DNA from: CAXPZW01 sp049594615
GTDB taxonomy: Bacteria > Bacteroidota > Bacteroidia > Flavobacteriales_D > Sanyastnellaceae
Direction: 5' to 3'
Length of the DNA: 64,000 nt
NCBI GenBank assembly: GCA_049594615.1
Contig: JBMYJR010000010.1
Location: 1 to 64,000, forward strand
Numbering within the stretch: position 1 is the stretch's first letter; the number at the start of each line of letters is the position of its first letter. The notes beneath the pieces were generated by a model. The model had not been told where the DNA came from, ran no database searches, and was given only the letters and a program-made list of their open reading frames with translations. Made by a program: the position numbers and the translations under genes. Positions 33,690 through 43,139 of the stretch are shown piece after piece.

Positions 33690-34925
33690 ATGGACATGAC
33701 CCTCACGGCACTCGATACTGAACTGCGCGACCAATTCCCCATCCTGCACCAAGATGTGCACGGGAACCCCTTGGTATACCTCGACAACGCGGCTACTTCT
33801 CAAAAGCCCAAACGGGTGGTGGATGCCCTCGACAAGTACTACCATGGCTACAATGCAAACATCCACCGCGGGGTGCATGCCCTGGCCCAACGCGCCACAG
33901 AAGCGTACGAAGAGGCGCGCAAACGCATTGCGGCTTTCATCGGTGCGCCGGATGCTGCAAACGTGATTTACACCTCGGGCACCACCGCATCCATCAACCT
34001 GGTAGCGCAATCGTGGGGCCGCGCCAACCTCTCACAAGGAGACGTGGTGCTGGTGTCTCGCATGGACCACCACAGCAACATGGTGCCTTGGCAACTTGTG
34101 GCTGAAGAGGTGGGCGCACACGTGCTTCCCATTGAAATCGACCGCGCCGGCAACCTGCTGCTGGATGCCTTGCAAGAGCAGCTCAAGACCTTGCCCGTGA
34201 AAGTGGTCGCATTCCCGCACGTGAGCAATGCTTTGGGCACCATCAACCCTGCCGCGCAAATTGTAGCCATGGCCCACGCTGCAGGCGCCATTGCCATGGT
34301 GGACGGCGCGCAAGCGGTGCCCCACGCCAAGGTTGATGTGCAAGCCCTGAACGCCGACTTCTACGCCTTCAGCGGCCACAAGATGTACGGACCCACAGGC
34401 ATCGGCATCCTCTATGGAAAGGCCGAGTTGCTGGACCAAATGCCGCCTTGGCTGGGCGGTGGCGAAATGATTGCCACCGTGTCGTTTGACGGCACCACCT
34501 ACAACACCTTGCCCCACAAGTTTGAAGCCGGCACACCCAACATTGCCGCAGGCATTGCCCTGGGTGAGGCGGTAGACTTCATGCAAGAGGTCGGTGTGGA
34601 GCGCATTGCGGCCTGGGAAGCACACTTGTTGGCGCTGACCACCAAAAAACTCGGAGCCATAGACGGTATGCAGGTGTATGGCACCGCTGCGCACAAAGCA
34701 GGCGTGTATTCCTTCTTGGTGGAAGGGGTGCACCCCTACGATTTGGGCACACTGCTGGACCAACAGGGCGTGGCCGTGCGTACCGGGCACCACTGCACCG
34801 AACCACTCATGGATTGGCTAGGCATTCCAGGTACCGTTCGTGCCTCGTTTGCTGCCTACAACTCTGAATCGGACGTGGACCGTCTGGAAGCCGCGGTGCG
34901 CAAGGCCGTGAGCATGCTTCGCTAA
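33690..34925 (+). CDS. sufS: Cysteine desulfurase SufS
   Basis: 411 residues from ATG 33690. A PLP enzyme that takes sulfur from L-cysteine as a persulfide for Fe-S assembly. Visible: VYLDNAATSQKP near the N-terminus, NIHRGVHALA, TSGTTASINLVAQSW, the PLP lysine in FSGHKMYGPTGIG (about Lys230), LGGGEMIATVSF, and the sulfur-accepting cysteine in VRTGHHCTEPLMDW (about Cys369), in the class II SufS context. The longer frame start at 33600 overlaps the previous gene and is rejected. It is followed after 2 bp by sufE. Confidence 0.98.
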   Translation: MDMTLTALDTELRDQFPILHQDVHGNPLVYLDNAATSQKPKRVVDALDKYYHGYNANIHRGVHALAQRATEAYEEARKRIAAFIGAPDAANVIYTSGTTASINLVAQSWGRANLSQGDVVLVSRMDHHSNMVPWQLVAEEVGAHVLPIEIDRAGNLLLDALQEQLKTLPVKVVAFPHVSNALGTINPAAQIVAMAHAAGAIAMVDGAQAVPHAKVDVQALNADFYAFSGHKMYGPTGIGILYGKAELLDQMPPWLGGGEMIATVSFDGTTYNTLPHKFEAGTPNIAAGIALGEAVDFMQEVGVERIAAWEAHLLALTTKKLGAIDGMQVYGTAAHKAGVYSFLVEGVHPYDLGTLLDQQGVAVRTGHHCTEPLMDWLGIPGTVRASFAAYNSESDVDRLEAAVRKAVSMLR

Positions 34926-34927
34926 GG

Positions 34928-35389
34928 ATGTCCATCGTACATTTGCAAAAAAATTCGCCTGTGGCCACCATTGCCGAAATACAACAGGAAATCACCGAGG
35001 AGTTCGCACTGTTCGACAGCTGGATGGACAAGTACGAGCACCTCATCGAACTTGGGAAAGAGCTACCGCTTATTGACGCGGAGCACAAAACCGAGGACCG
35101 CTTGATCAAGGGCTGTCAAAGCCGGGTGTGGCTGCACGCCGCCCAGGCGGACAACGGCACGGTGCACTTCACCGCCGATTCAGACGCCATCATCACCAAA
35201 GGACTGGTTGCGTTGATGGTCCGCGCATTGAGTGACCAGCCCGCCGCAGATATCGCCAACGCCGACATGGCGTTTTTGGACGAAATCGGACTGCGCGAGC
35301 ACCTGAGCCCCACGCGCAGCAACGGTTTGTTGAGCATGGTCAAGCAAATGAAACTGTACGGATTGGCCCTGGCGCAAACCGGAGCGTAA
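34928..35389 (+). CDS. sufE: Sulfur acceptor protein SufE
   Basis: 153 residues. SufE accepts the persulfide from SufS and passes it to SufB. The acceptor cysteine is Cys63 in IKGCQSRVWL; the helical N-terminus (EIQQEITEEFALFDSWMDKYEHLIELGKELP) and AL.VRALS.QPAADIANADMAFLDEIGL segment are typical. It is 2 bp after sufS and its TAA shares one base with the ATG of the next gene, so the three are an operon. Confidence 0.97.
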   Translation: MSIVHLQKNSPVATIAEIQQEITEEFALFDSWMDKYEHLIELGKELPLIDAEHKTEDRLIKGCQSRVWLHAAQADNGTVHFTADSDAIITKGLVALMVRALSDQPAADIANADMAFLDEIGLREHLSPTRSNGLLSMVKQMKLYGLALAQTGA

Positions 35390-35736
35390 TGGCATTGTTG
35401 AAGAACACAGAAACCCTCGCACCTGTGAACAAACGAGAACTGGAAAACCGTGTGATTGAGGTCATTAAGACCATTTACGATCCCGAAATCCCCGTGGACA
35501 TTTACGAACTCGGGCTGATCTACGATGTAAAGGTGAGCGAAGAGGCCCACGTGCACATCACCATGACCCTCACCTCGCCTTCGTGCCCGGTGGCCGAGTC
35601 CCTCCCCTTGGAAGTGGAGGAAAAAGTGGCCGGCACCAAAGACATCAACTCGGCCAAAGTCGAGATCGTGTTTGATCCCCCCTGGGACAAGTCCATGATG
35701 AGTGAAGAAGCACTGCTCGAATTGGGCTTCATGTAA
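35389..35736 (+). CDS. sufT: Fe-S assembly accessory protein SufT (DUF59/PaaD-like)
   Basis: 115 residues. The DUF59/MIP18 fold is clear: VIEVIKTIYDPEIPVDIYELGLIYDV near residues 17-40, then HITMTLTSPSCPVAESLPLEVEEKV with the conserved cysteine, and a C-terminal DPPWDKSMMSEEALLELGFM. SufT-type proteins help Fe-S maturation. It overlaps sufE by one base. I choose sufT over paaD because of the suf context. Confidence 0.93.
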   Translation: MALLKNTETLAPVNKRELENRVIEVIKTIYDPEIPVDIYELGLIYDVKVSEEAHVHITMTLTSPSCPVAESLPLEVEEKVAGTKDINSAKVEIVFDPPWDKSMMSEEALLELGFM

Positions 35737-35738
35737 GG

Positions 35739-35769
35739 TTGTCCAACCCGTACCAAACCGGCATCTTTG
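35739..35769 (+). promoter_or_regulatory. Promoter candidate of gltX
   Basis: TTG (35739-35741), 20-bp spacer, then CATCTTTG (35762-35769; one change from TAnnTTTG), 21 bp before the gltX ATG. Confidence 0.4.
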
Positions 35770-35790
35770 CCGCTGAAAATTCCCTCTGGC

Positions 35791-37302
35791 ATGTCTGACG
35801 TACGCGTCCGTTTTGCGCCCAGCCCCACCGGTCCCTTGCACATGGGCGGGGTGCGCACCGCACTTTATAACTACCTGTTCGCCCGCAAGCACGGCGGCAC
35901 CTTCATCCTCCGCATCGAGGACACCGATCAAACCCGCTTTGTCCCCGGCGCCGAAGCCTACATCGAGGAATCCCTCGCGTGGTTGGGCATTGCCCCAGAC
36001 GAGAGTGCCTCTGCAGGCGGCGATTTTGGTCCCTACCGTCAAAGCGAGCGGCGGGAGCGTTACCGCGGTTTTGCCGACGCACTGGTGATCAAAGGACACG
36101 CCTACATCGCCTTTGACAGTCCCGAGGCCATCGATGCCAAGCGCACCGCCAACGAACAAAGTGGACTGCCCCCGTGGCAGTACGACCACACCACCCGTGG
36201 TGAGATGGAGAACTCGCTCAGCCTGAGCGAAGAGGAAGTGCAAACCCGCATGGACCGCGGAGATGCGTATGTGATCCGCTTCAAGATTCCCGCCGACCGT
36301 GATGTGAAGTTCACTGATCTGGTACGCGGCGAGGTGACCTACCCCACCAAGGTGTTAGACGACAAAGTGCTGTTCAAGTCTGACGGCATGCCTACCTACC
36401 ACCTGGCCAACGTAGTAGACGACCACGAAATGGCCATCTCGCATGTGATCCGTGGCGAGGAGTGGTTACCGTCGGCTCCGTTGCACGTGCTGCTGTACGA
36501 GGCCTTTGGTTGGGACCGCCCCACGTTTGCCCACCTGCCGCTCATCCTCAAGCCTTCGGGCCCGGGTAAGCTTAGCAAGCGCGACGGCGACAAGTTTGGG
36601 TTCCCGGTGTTCCCCTTGGAATGGTCCGACCCCAAAAACGGCGAGCTGTCCCGCGGGTTCCGCGAAGACGGCTATCTCCCATCGGCCTTTTTGAACATGC
36701 TGCTGATGCTCGGCTGGAACCCCGGCGACGAGCGCGAGCTGTTTGCCCTCGAGGAAATGGCCGCCTGCTTTAGCATCGACCGCGTGCAAAAAGCGGGCGC
36801 GCGTTTTTCGCCCGACAAAGCCAAGTGGTTCAACGAACAATACCTGCGTGCCCTCACCCCTGAAGCCTTGGCAGCTGCCGTGGCTCCTTGGACCCAGGGT
36901 CGCGGTCTGACCCCAGAACAAGTCTTGGGCGCCTGCGCCTTGATGGCCGAACGCTCCACCTTGCTGCCCGACCTGCTTGGCGCCGCTTACCTCTTTGCTC
37001 CCCCGGCCACCTACGACGAAAAAACCGTCCGCAAAAAGTGGAAAGAGCACTCCCCCGGCATCGTGACCGATCTGCGTGCACGCTTTGCCGCACTGGGCGC
37101 GTTTGACGAGACCTCAGTAGACGCCGCCTTCAAGGGCTACATGGAAGAAAAAGAACTTGGCTTTGGCCAAGTGGGGCCAGCCTTGCGCTTGGTACTCACC
37201 GGCTTGGGCAGCGGCCCTTCCATCCCAGCGATTGCAGCCTTCTTGGGCCGCGAAGAGGTGCTGGCACGTATGGACGCTGGACTCCAAAACTTGGGTGCGT
37301 AA
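35791..37302 (+). CDS. gltX: Glutamate--tRNA ligase
   Basis: 503 residues from ATG 35791 (MSDVRVRFAPSPTGPLHMGG); the HIGH-type motif reads HMGG, usual for bacterial GluRS. FILRIEDTDQTRF follows, then the KMSKS-type loop GKLSKRDGDKFG (~260-270). The C-terminal anticodon-binding helical domain is full length. It charges tRNA-Glu (and possibly tRNA-Gln for amidation). The TAA shares a base with the folB ATG. Confidence 0.98.
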   Translation: MSDVRVRFAPSPTGPLHMGGVRTALYNYLFARKHGGTFILRIEDTDQTRFVPGAEAYIEESLAWLGIAPDESASAGGDFGPYRQSERRERYRGFADALVIKGHAYIAFDSPEAIDAKRTANEQSGLPPWQYDHTTRGEMENSLSLSEEEVQTRMDRGDAYVIRFKIPADRDVKFTDLVRGEVTYPTKVLDDKVLFKSDGMPTYHLANVVDDHEMAISHVIRGEEWLPSAPLHVLLYEAFGWDRPTFAHLPLILKPSGPGKLSKRDGDKFGFPVFPLEWSDPKNGELSRGFREDGYLPSAFLNMLLMLGWNPGDERELFALEEMAACFSIDRVQKAGARFSPDKAKWFNEQYLRALTPEALAAAVAPWTQGRGLTPEQVLGACALMAERSTLLPDLLGAAYLFAPPATYDEKTVRKKWKEHSPGIVTDLRARFAALGAFDETSVDAAFKGYMEEKELGFGQVGPALRLVLTGLGSGPSIPAIAAFLGREEVLARMDAGLQNLGA

Positions 37303-37652
37303 TGGGCGTGGTGAACGTAGCAGGCATCCGCACTTACGCCTACCACGGCTGCATGCCCGAAGAAGCGGCCATTGGCACCTGGTTTGAGACCCATGTGGCC
37401 ATCACCGCAGACCTTTCCGACGCAGCCGAGAACGACAAACTTTCGCAAACCGTCGATTACGTAGTGGTAGGGCAAATCGTGAAGGAAGAAATGGCGCTCC
37501 GCGCAGCGTTGATTGAAAACGTGGCGCACCGCATCATTGAGCGCTGCAAAGCAGAATGGGCCTTTGCCACTCACGTCAAAGTGGAAGTGCGCAAGTTCAA
37601 TGCGCCCATGAATGCTGAGGTGGGCTACGTTTCTGTGGTACTCGAGGGCTAG
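37302..37652 (+). CDS. folB: Dihydroneopterin aldolase
   Basis: 116 residues. FolB converts dihydroneopterin to 6-hydroxymethyl-dihydropterin in folate synthesis. Typical N-terminus VAGIRTYAYHGCMPEEAAIGTWFE, then DYVVVGQIVKEEM and LIENVAHRIIERC, and a C-terminal VEVRKFNAPMNAEVGYVSVVLE with the conserved K..AP. The ATG overlaps the gltX stop by one base. The TAG stop shares CTAG with the convergent neighbour. Confidence 0.95.
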   Translation: MGVVNVAGIRTYAYHGCMPEEAAIGTWFETHVAITADLSDAAENDKLSQTVDYVVVGQIVKEEMALRAALIENVAHRIIERCKAEWAFATHVKVEVRKFNAPMNAEVGYVSVVLEG

Positions 37653-39046
37653 TCCCGGCGCAACACCACTTTCTCAACGGCAATCACTTCTTGACCGTCC
37701 AAGATCTGGACGACGTACACCCCTTGGGGCGCTTCGGTGTTTTCCAATCGGAAGGCTTCGCCATTGGGCAAGGCCTGCTGAGCCCATACCTGTCCGCGGA
37801 GGTCCTGCACCAACACGGTGGCCTTATCGGTGAAGTACTGCTTGGCGCGCACGCGACCGTCGGGCTCCTGTTGGATGGCGGCAAAGGGCGCTTGGGTCCA
37901 AGTCTCTGCCGATCTGAACGCTGACTGTACATCTGGGCGGTAGAGTCGAATCAACTTGTCGTCGTTGGGCCGCTTGGCGGCGCCGGCCACAATTTCCATG
38001 TTAGAGGTGCACAGCAGCAGGCTGCCGTCGGGCAATTCAATCACATCACGCAAGCGGCCGAACTGCTTGGCAAACAACGGCTGTGATTGCCACTCGCCGC
38101 TGTCGTTGGCATTCGGGTTCACCTGCAGCAACGTTTGGCTTTTCAGGGTGCCCACCAAGATGTTGCCACGCAGCGGGTTGTCGGGGTGTTGGCAGTAGCT
38201 CATGCCGGACACCGCCATGGTGGGGTTCCAAACCAACAGCGGCTCGCGCACGTTCAGCGAATCGCAGATGTGCTGCTTTTCGGGCGTATCGCACGCACCG
38301 AGTACCAACGGCCAGCCATAGTTGCGGAAGCGCTCCACCACATTGAATTCGTCGTCGGTATCAGGGCCGTGTTCGGAGATGTAAAGCTGGCCGTCAGGAC
38401 CAAAGCACATGCCTTGGGGATTGCGGTGGCCGATGGTCCACACCGGGTTGTCAGGGATGGGGTTGCCTGGGAAAGCGCCGCCGTTTTCGTCCATGCGCAG
38501 CACCTTGCCGTTGACGTGGGTGGTGTCTTGCGGGAATTCATCGCGGGTGTAGGCATCGCCGATGGTCATGAACAAGGCGCCCTCGTCATCCCACACCAAG
38601 CGGCTGCCGTTGTGGGAAGTGTTGGCCTTGAACTTGCGGAGCTCTTCGCGGTTTTCCAGGGCACCGCCACGGTAGGTGTAACGCACGAGCTTGCTGTCGT
38701 ATTTGGCGTAGCAGTAGTGCACGTAAACCCACCCGTTCTTATCAAAATTCGGGTGGAGAGCAAGGCTGTGCATACCGCTGTTCTCCTGGGTCTCGTAAGT
38801 CTCTTCTTCCCAGTGAACCAGGGTGCGTTTACCGGTGCGCATGTCTACCGTTGAGATGCTGCCATCCCGTTCGGTCATCCATACCGTGTGGCCATCGGGG
38901 GCCAATTCCAAGTCCCACGGCACGCGGAGATCATATGCCACCACCTCGGCAGTGAACATGTCCTCAATTTGCGCTGGAGTGCGGGTGATCTGAGCGGTGC
39001 TTGACAGGGCCAGCAGCGCCAACAGGGCAACGACTGCGTACTTCAT
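37649..39046 (-). CDS. Secreted PQQ-dependent sugar dehydrogenase (sorbosone/aldose type) with T9SS-like C-terminus
   Basis: 465 residues with a signal peptide (MKYAVVALLALLALSSTAQ). Residues ~30-370 are a GSDH-type six-bladed propeller: LRVPWDLELAPDG, MHSLALHPNFDKNGWVYVHYCY, TSHNGSRLVWDDEGALFMTIGDAY, GKVLRMDENGGAFPGNP, IGHRNPQGMCFGPDGQLYISEHGPDTDDEFN. The enzymes oxidise aldoses using PQQ in the periplasm or outside. The last ~75 residues (VLVQDLRGQVWAQQALPNGEAFRLEN, PQGVYVVQIL) look like a type A T9SS domain. It starts right after the scoB stop. Confidence 0.9.
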   Translation of the reverse strand: MKYAVVALLALLALSSTAQITRTPAQIEDMFTAEVVAYDLRVPWDLELAPDGHTVWMTERDGSISTVDMRTGKRTLVHWEEETYETQENSGMHSLALHPNFDKNGWVYVHYCYAKYDSKLVRYTYRGGALENREELRKFKANTSHNGSRLVWDDEGALFMTIGDAYTRDEFPQDTTHVNGKVLRMDENGGAFPGNPIPDNPVWTIGHRNPQGMCFGPDGQLYISEHGPDTDDEFNVVERFRNYGWPLVLGACDTPEKQHICDSLNVREPLLVWNPTMAVSGMSYCQHPDNPLRGNILVGTLKSQTLLQVNPNANDSGEWQSQPLFAKQFGRLRDVIELPDGSLLLCTSNMEIVAGAAKRPNDDKLIRLYRPDVQSAFRSAETWTQAPFAAIQQEPDGRVRAKQYFTDKATVLVQDLRGQVWAQQALPNGEAFRLENTEAPQGVYVVQILDGQEVIAVEKVVLRRD

Positions 39047-39700
39047 TTATAGCTGCATTTCGGGCACTTCGGCCGGCACCACGAGTTCGCCTTCGGTGGC
39101 GTTGCGGATGTCGTCGACGGTGACCCCTGGGGCGCGTTCCAGCAGGTGGAAGGCGCCGTCTTTGATTTCGATGGTGGCCAGGTTGGTCACCACTTTCTTC
39201 ACACATCCCACTCCTGTGAGCGGCAAGGTGCAATCGGCCAACAACTTGGACTCGCCGCGTTTGTTGGTATGCATCATAGCCACGATGATGTTTTCGGCAG
39301 AGGCTACCAAATCCATGGCGCCGCCCATGCCCTTGACCATGCGTCCGGGAATCTTCCAGTTGGCGATGTCCCCATTTTGGCTGACCTCCATGGCGCCGAG
39401 CACAGTGAGCTGCACGTGGCGCCCACGGATCATGGCAAAGCTGGTGGCCGAATCAAAAAACGTCGCCCCAGGCAGGGTGGTGATGGTTTGCTTTCCGGCG
39501 TTGATCAAGTCGGCGTCCTCGTCGCCTTCAAAAGGGAAGGGGCCCATGCCCAGCACGCCGTTTTCACTTTGGAATTCGACGGCAATGCCTTCGGGAATGT
39601 AGTTGGCCACCAAGGTGGGGATGCCAATTCCCAGGTTTACGTAGAAGCCGTCCCGGAGCTCTTGTGCGATGCGTTTCGCGATGCCTTGTTTATCCAGCAT
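39047..39700 (-). CDS. scoB: 3-oxoacid CoA-transferase subunit B
   Basis: 217 residues. With subunit A it transfers CoA between succinyl-CoA and acetoacetate (ketone-body or branched acid use). The active-site glutamate lies in FQSENGVLGMGPFP (about residues 42-55). ARELRDGFYVNLGIGIPTLVANYIP-like start, MIRGRHVQLTVLGAMEVSQ.GDIANW, and GMGGAMDLVA are all typical. It follows scoA after 20 bp; the start codon of the sugar dehydrogenase abuts its stop. Confidence 0.96.
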   Translation of the reverse strand: MLDKQGIAKRIAQELRDGFYVNLGIGIPTLVANYIPEGIAVEFQSENGVLGMGPFPFEGDEDADLINAGKQTITTLPGATFFDSATSFAMIRGRHVQLTVLGAMEVSQNGDIANWKIPGRMVKGMGGAMDLVASAENIIVAMMHTNKRGESKLLADCTLPLTGVGCVKKVVTNLATIEIKDGAFHLLERAPGVTVDDIRNATEGELVVPAEVPEMQL

Positions 39701-39720
39701 TATTCACGTTTTTCAGGCGG

Positions 39721-40425
39721 TCAGCTGCGGGGGCGTACCGTGCGTTGTTCGATGCGTTTTTCGTAGCCTCTCCCTTCGAAAATGCGCTGGACAAAGATGC
39801 CCGGGGTGTGGATCTGGTTGGGGTCGAGCTCGCCGAGGGGCACCAATTCTTCCACCTCAGCGATGGTAATGGTGCCGGCCATGGCCATCATGGGGTTGAA
39901 GTTGCGCGCGGTGCCCTTGAAGATCAGGTTACCGGCCTCGTCGCCTTTCCAGGCCTTGACGATGGCGTAATCTGCGGTCAGGGCGGTTTCAAGGATATGC
40001 GGCTTGCCGTTGAACTCACGGACCTCCTTGCCTTCGCCCACTTCGGTGCCATATCCGGCTGGGGTAAAGAACGCGGGAATACCCGCACCGCCTGCACGGC
40101 AGCGCTCGGCCAGCGAGCCTTGGGGAATCAGGTCCACTTCCAACTCGCCCGAGAGCATTTGGCGCTCGAACTCATCGTTTTCGCCCACGTAGGAGCTGAT
40201 CATTTTCTTGATTTGGCGCTGCTGCAACAGCAGGCCCAATCCGAAGTCGTCGACCCCGGCATTATTGGAGATGCAGGTCAGGTTGTTGACCCCCATCTTC
40301 ACCAATTCGGCGATGGAATTTTCCGGGATGCCACAGAGGCCAAAGCCGCCGAGCATCAGGGTCATTCCGCTTTGAATGCCTCGGCACGCCTCTTCAGGGC
40401 CAGACACCACTTTCAAAATGGCCAT
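39721..40425 (-). CDS. scoA: 3-oxoacid CoA-transferase subunit A
   Basis: 234 residues, full length. Typical A-subunit sequence: GMTLMLGGFGLCGIPENSIAEL, NLTCISNNAGVDDFGLGLLL, ISSYVGENDEFERQMLSGELEVDLIPQGSLAERCRAGGAGIPAFFTPAGYGTEV, and YAIVKAWKGDEAGNLIFKGTARNFNPMMAMA. It forms a two-gene operon with scoB. It lies 11 bp after the pbp1A-like gene, so it may be transcribed from that promoter. Confidence 0.97.
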   Translation of the reverse strand: MAILKVVSGPEEACRGIQSGMTLMLGGFGLCGIPENSIAELVKMGVNNLTCISNNAGVDDFGLGLLLQQRQIKKMISSYVGENDEFERQMLSGELEVDLIPQGSLAERCRAGGAGIPAFFTPAGYGTEVGEGKEVREFNGKPHILETALTADYAIVKAWKGDEAGNLIFKGTARNFNPMMAMAGTITIAEVEELVPLGELDPNQIHTPGIFVQRIFEGRGYEKRIEQRTVRPRS

Positions 40426-40436
40426 GAGCAGGGAGT

Positions 40437-42947
40437 TTAATCGAAGATGCCCTCTTCGGACTCTTCGGCGGGAAGGTCGTCAAAATTTGTGGATTCAATG
40501 CCCTCATTGTACAGGGTGCAATCCATCTCTGGTGGGTAGCCGGTGCCTTCGGGAAGTTCAAAATCCAGTTGCTGGAAACCGTAGGATTTGTCGTCCACCA
40601 CTTTGTTCATGAAGAACCCGAAAATGGGCAGTCCGGTGTTGGCTCCCTGGCCCAGCGAAGTGGTGCTGAAGCGCACCGAAGGGTCTTGTGCACCCACCCA
40701 TACGCCAGTAACCAGCTCAGGGGTAAGGCCCATGAACCAACCGTCGGTGTTGTTCTGGGTGGTGCCGGTTTTGCCGGCCATCGGGATCTTCAGGTTGTCG
40801 TACTTGCGGCGGGCGATGTCCATACGCAGGCGTACGCCGGTACCCGAACGCTTGCCGCGCTCACGACTGTAAGCACCGTCCACCACGCCCTTCATCATCT
40901 CCAAGGTGGTATAGGCGATGTCTGGACGCAAAGCCTCGTGCGGGTTGGGATCGGCCTCGAAAATCACGTCGCCGTTTTTGTCCTCGATGCGCAGGATAAA
41001 AGTGGGCTCCACATACATGCCGTAGTTGGCCAACGTGGCATTGGCCACAGTCATTTCATACAGGCTCAACTCGGCCACGCCCAAGGCAATCGAAGGCACA
41101 TTTGGGATCTCGGAAGTGACACCCATTTTATGCGCCAAATCAATCACTGGGCTGGGCCCCAAATCCTTCATCAGGCGGGCGGTCAAGGTGTTGACCGAGT
41201 TGGCCAAACCGTACTTGAGGGTCATCATGTCCCCATACTTGAAGTCCGAGTTCTCGGGACACCATGGGGGTTGGTCGCCGGGCAAGTCGATGCAGACTTT
41301 TTGGTTGGGCAGCTCCTTGCACGGTTGGTACTTGTCGCCGCGCGCCTCGAGGGCCTTGGCGTACACAAACGGCTTGAAGGTCGAACCCACCTGACGGCGC
41401 GACTGGTACACGTTGTCGTACTGGAACTGCTTGTAGTTGATGCCGCCCACCCACGCCTTGATGTGGCCAGTGCTGGGCTCAATGCTGAGCAGTCCGGCGT
41501 GCAAGAACGCCTTGTGGTACTTGATGGAATCAATCGGGCTCATGACCGTATCAATCATACCGGTGTGGCTGAACACGCGTGTCGGGGTGGGCGTCTCAAA
41601 CACCTTGTTGATCTCGTCCTCAGTCAGCTGGTCCCAACTGTGCCCACAACCGCCGTCCTCGGCCGAGCAATAGAAGAGCTTGCGCCCGTCTTCAGTGGTT
41701 TTGCGGATGTAGAATGCGGGGCGTTTGCAATTGGGGCACAGGTTCCCGGTGAGCATCTTGTAGCGCTCGCTGCCCTTGACCGCTTGGGTCATGATGCGCT
41801 CGCGGTCCTTGTCTTTGATGCCGTTGTAGAAGGGGTAGTTCTTCTTTTTGCGGCGCTTGAGGTTCTTTTCGAAATCCACCTGTAACTCACCTGCGAGGTG
41901 TTGTTGCACGGCGTACTCCGCGTACTCCTGCAAGCGAGAATCCAAGGTGGTGTATACCTTGAGGCCGTCACCGTAGATGTCATACTTCTCGCCGTTCTTC
42001 TTGCGGGGGATGACCCAATTGCCGTCTTCGTCCTTGTCCTCCAACAGCTTCTTGAGCTCGGCGCGCAGGACCTCACGGAAATAAGGAGCAGGGCCTTCGT
42101 CGTGCGACACGCGTTGGAAATCCAGGGTGATGGGCAGCTGGCGCAGCGAGTCGTAATCGGCCTGGGCCAAGTAGCCGTACTTGACCATTTGCCCCAGCAC
42201 CACTTCACGCCGTTGCAAGGCGCGCTCAGGAAACTTCTTGGGATTGTACAGCGATGGGTTCTTCAACATGCCCACCAGCATGGCCGACTCTTGCAGATTC
42301 AGCGAGTCCACTGGTTTGTTGAAGTATACGCCAGCAGCACTCTTGATGCCCACCGCTTGGTATAGGAAATCCACCCGGTTGAGGTACAGGGTGATGATCT
42401 CGTTTTTGGTGTACTGCTTCTCCAAACGGGTGGCAATGATCCACTCACGCGGTTTTTGAAGCGCAGCACGCTCAAGCTTGGAGATGTTTTCGAAATCGCC
42501 GGTGAACAGCAGCTTGGCCAGCTGTTGGGAGATGGTACTTCCCCCGCCCCCTTTGCCCATTTTGGCAACCGCACGGGCAAGTCCACGGAAATCGATGCCG
42601 GAATGCTCACGGTAGCGCGCGTCCTCGGTCGCAATCAGTGCGTCAACCAAGTGCAAAGGCAAGTTTTCGAACTTGATGTCCGAGCGGTTCTCTTTGTAAT
42701 AACGGCCGATGACTTTGTTGTCGGCGGTGACGACCTCGGTGGCAAGATTGGTTTTGGGGTTGGCCAACTCCTCAGTGTTGGGCAGGGCGCCAAAACGGGC
42801 AATCAGCAGCAGCGCGGTCAGCGCGAGCACAGGCATACAGGCAAACACCCAAAACAGGCGCACCCACTTTTTGTGGGACGGAGCTGCCTTCTTGGTGTTC
42901 TTCTTTTTGCCGGATGCAGCCGGCTTGCGGGTGGGTTTCTTGGCCAT
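40437..42947 (-). CDS. Penicillin-binding protein 1A-type (bifunctional transglycosylase/transpeptidase)
   Basis: 836 residues from ATG 42947. A basic cytoplasmic tail leads into a membrane helix (~27-50). The GT51 transglycosylase follows with ATEDARYREHSGIDF (catalytic Glu ~108) and GGGGSTISQQLAK. The transpeptidase has STFKPF (active Ser ~520), SVN (~584) and AGKTGTTQNNTDGWF (~722). Between the two domains (~400-436) is a zinc-ribbon-like insert, C-x2-C-x19-C-x6-C followed by GH. Class A PBPs polymerise and crosslink peptidoglycan. An exact -7 element TACCTTTG lies 18 bp upstream. Confidence 0.95.
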   Translation of the reverse strand: MAKKPTRKPAASGKKKNTKKAAPSHKKWVRLFWVFACMPVLALTALLLIARFGALPNTEELANPKTNLATEVVTADNKVIGRYYKENRSDIKFENLPLHLVDALIATEDARYREHSGIDFRGLARAVAKMGKGGGGSTISQQLAKLLFTGDFENISKLERAALQKPREWIIATRLEKQYTKNEIITLYLNRVDFLYQAVGIKSAAGVYFNKPVDSLNLQESAMLVGMLKNPSLYNPKKFPERALQRREVVLGQMVKYGYLAQADYDSLRQLPITLDFQRVSHDEGPAPYFREVLRAELKKLLEDKDEDGNWVIPRKKNGEKYDIYGDGLKVYTTLDSRLQEYAEYAVQQHLAGELQVDFEKNLKRRKKKNYPFYNGIKDKDRERIMTQAVKGSERYKMLTGNLCPNCKRPAFYIRKTTEDGRKLFYCSAEDGGCGHSWDQLTEDEINKVFETPTPTRVFSHTGMIDTVMSPIDSIKYHKAFLHAGLLSIEPSTGHIKAWVGGINYKQFQYDNVYQSRRQVGSTFKPFVYAKALEARGDKYQPCKELPNQKVCIDLPGDQPPWCPENSDFKYGDMMTLKYGLANSVNTLTARLMKDLGPSPVIDLAHKMGVTSEIPNVPSIALGVAELSLYEMTVANATLANYGMYVEPTFILRIEDKNGDVIFEADPNPHEALRPDIAYTTLEMMKGVVDGAYSRERGKRSGTGVRLRMDIARRKYDNLKIPMAGKTGTTQNNTDGWFMGLTPELVTGVWVGAQDPSVRFSTTSLGQGANTGLPIFGFFMNKVVDDKSYGFQQLDFELPEGTGYPPEMDCTLYNEGIESTNFDDLPAEESEEGIFD

Positions 42948-42965
42948 GAACTGGAATTCCTTGCA

Positions 42966-42973
42966 CAAAGGTA
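42966..42973 (-). promoter_or_regulatory. Promoter -7 element of the PBP1A-type gene
   Basis: TACCTTTG on the minus strand, an exact TAnnTTTG match, 18 bp before the ATG at 42947. The rest of the 192-bp gap up to 43139 holds no gene that I can support. Confidence 0.55.
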
Positions 42974-43139
42974 ACGCGCACCTAGCCCTTGGCGTGTGGC
43001 AGTCACAGATTCTTTGAACAGGCGCTCGGGGTTTTAGAGGAAGTGTTGACGCGCTGCGAAAAGCTCCCCTGGTCTTTTTGCTTTTTCTCGCCTGCGGTAG
43101 CCCGGGTGTAGATGCCCCCTCCGATGTTGACCGTGCGCT

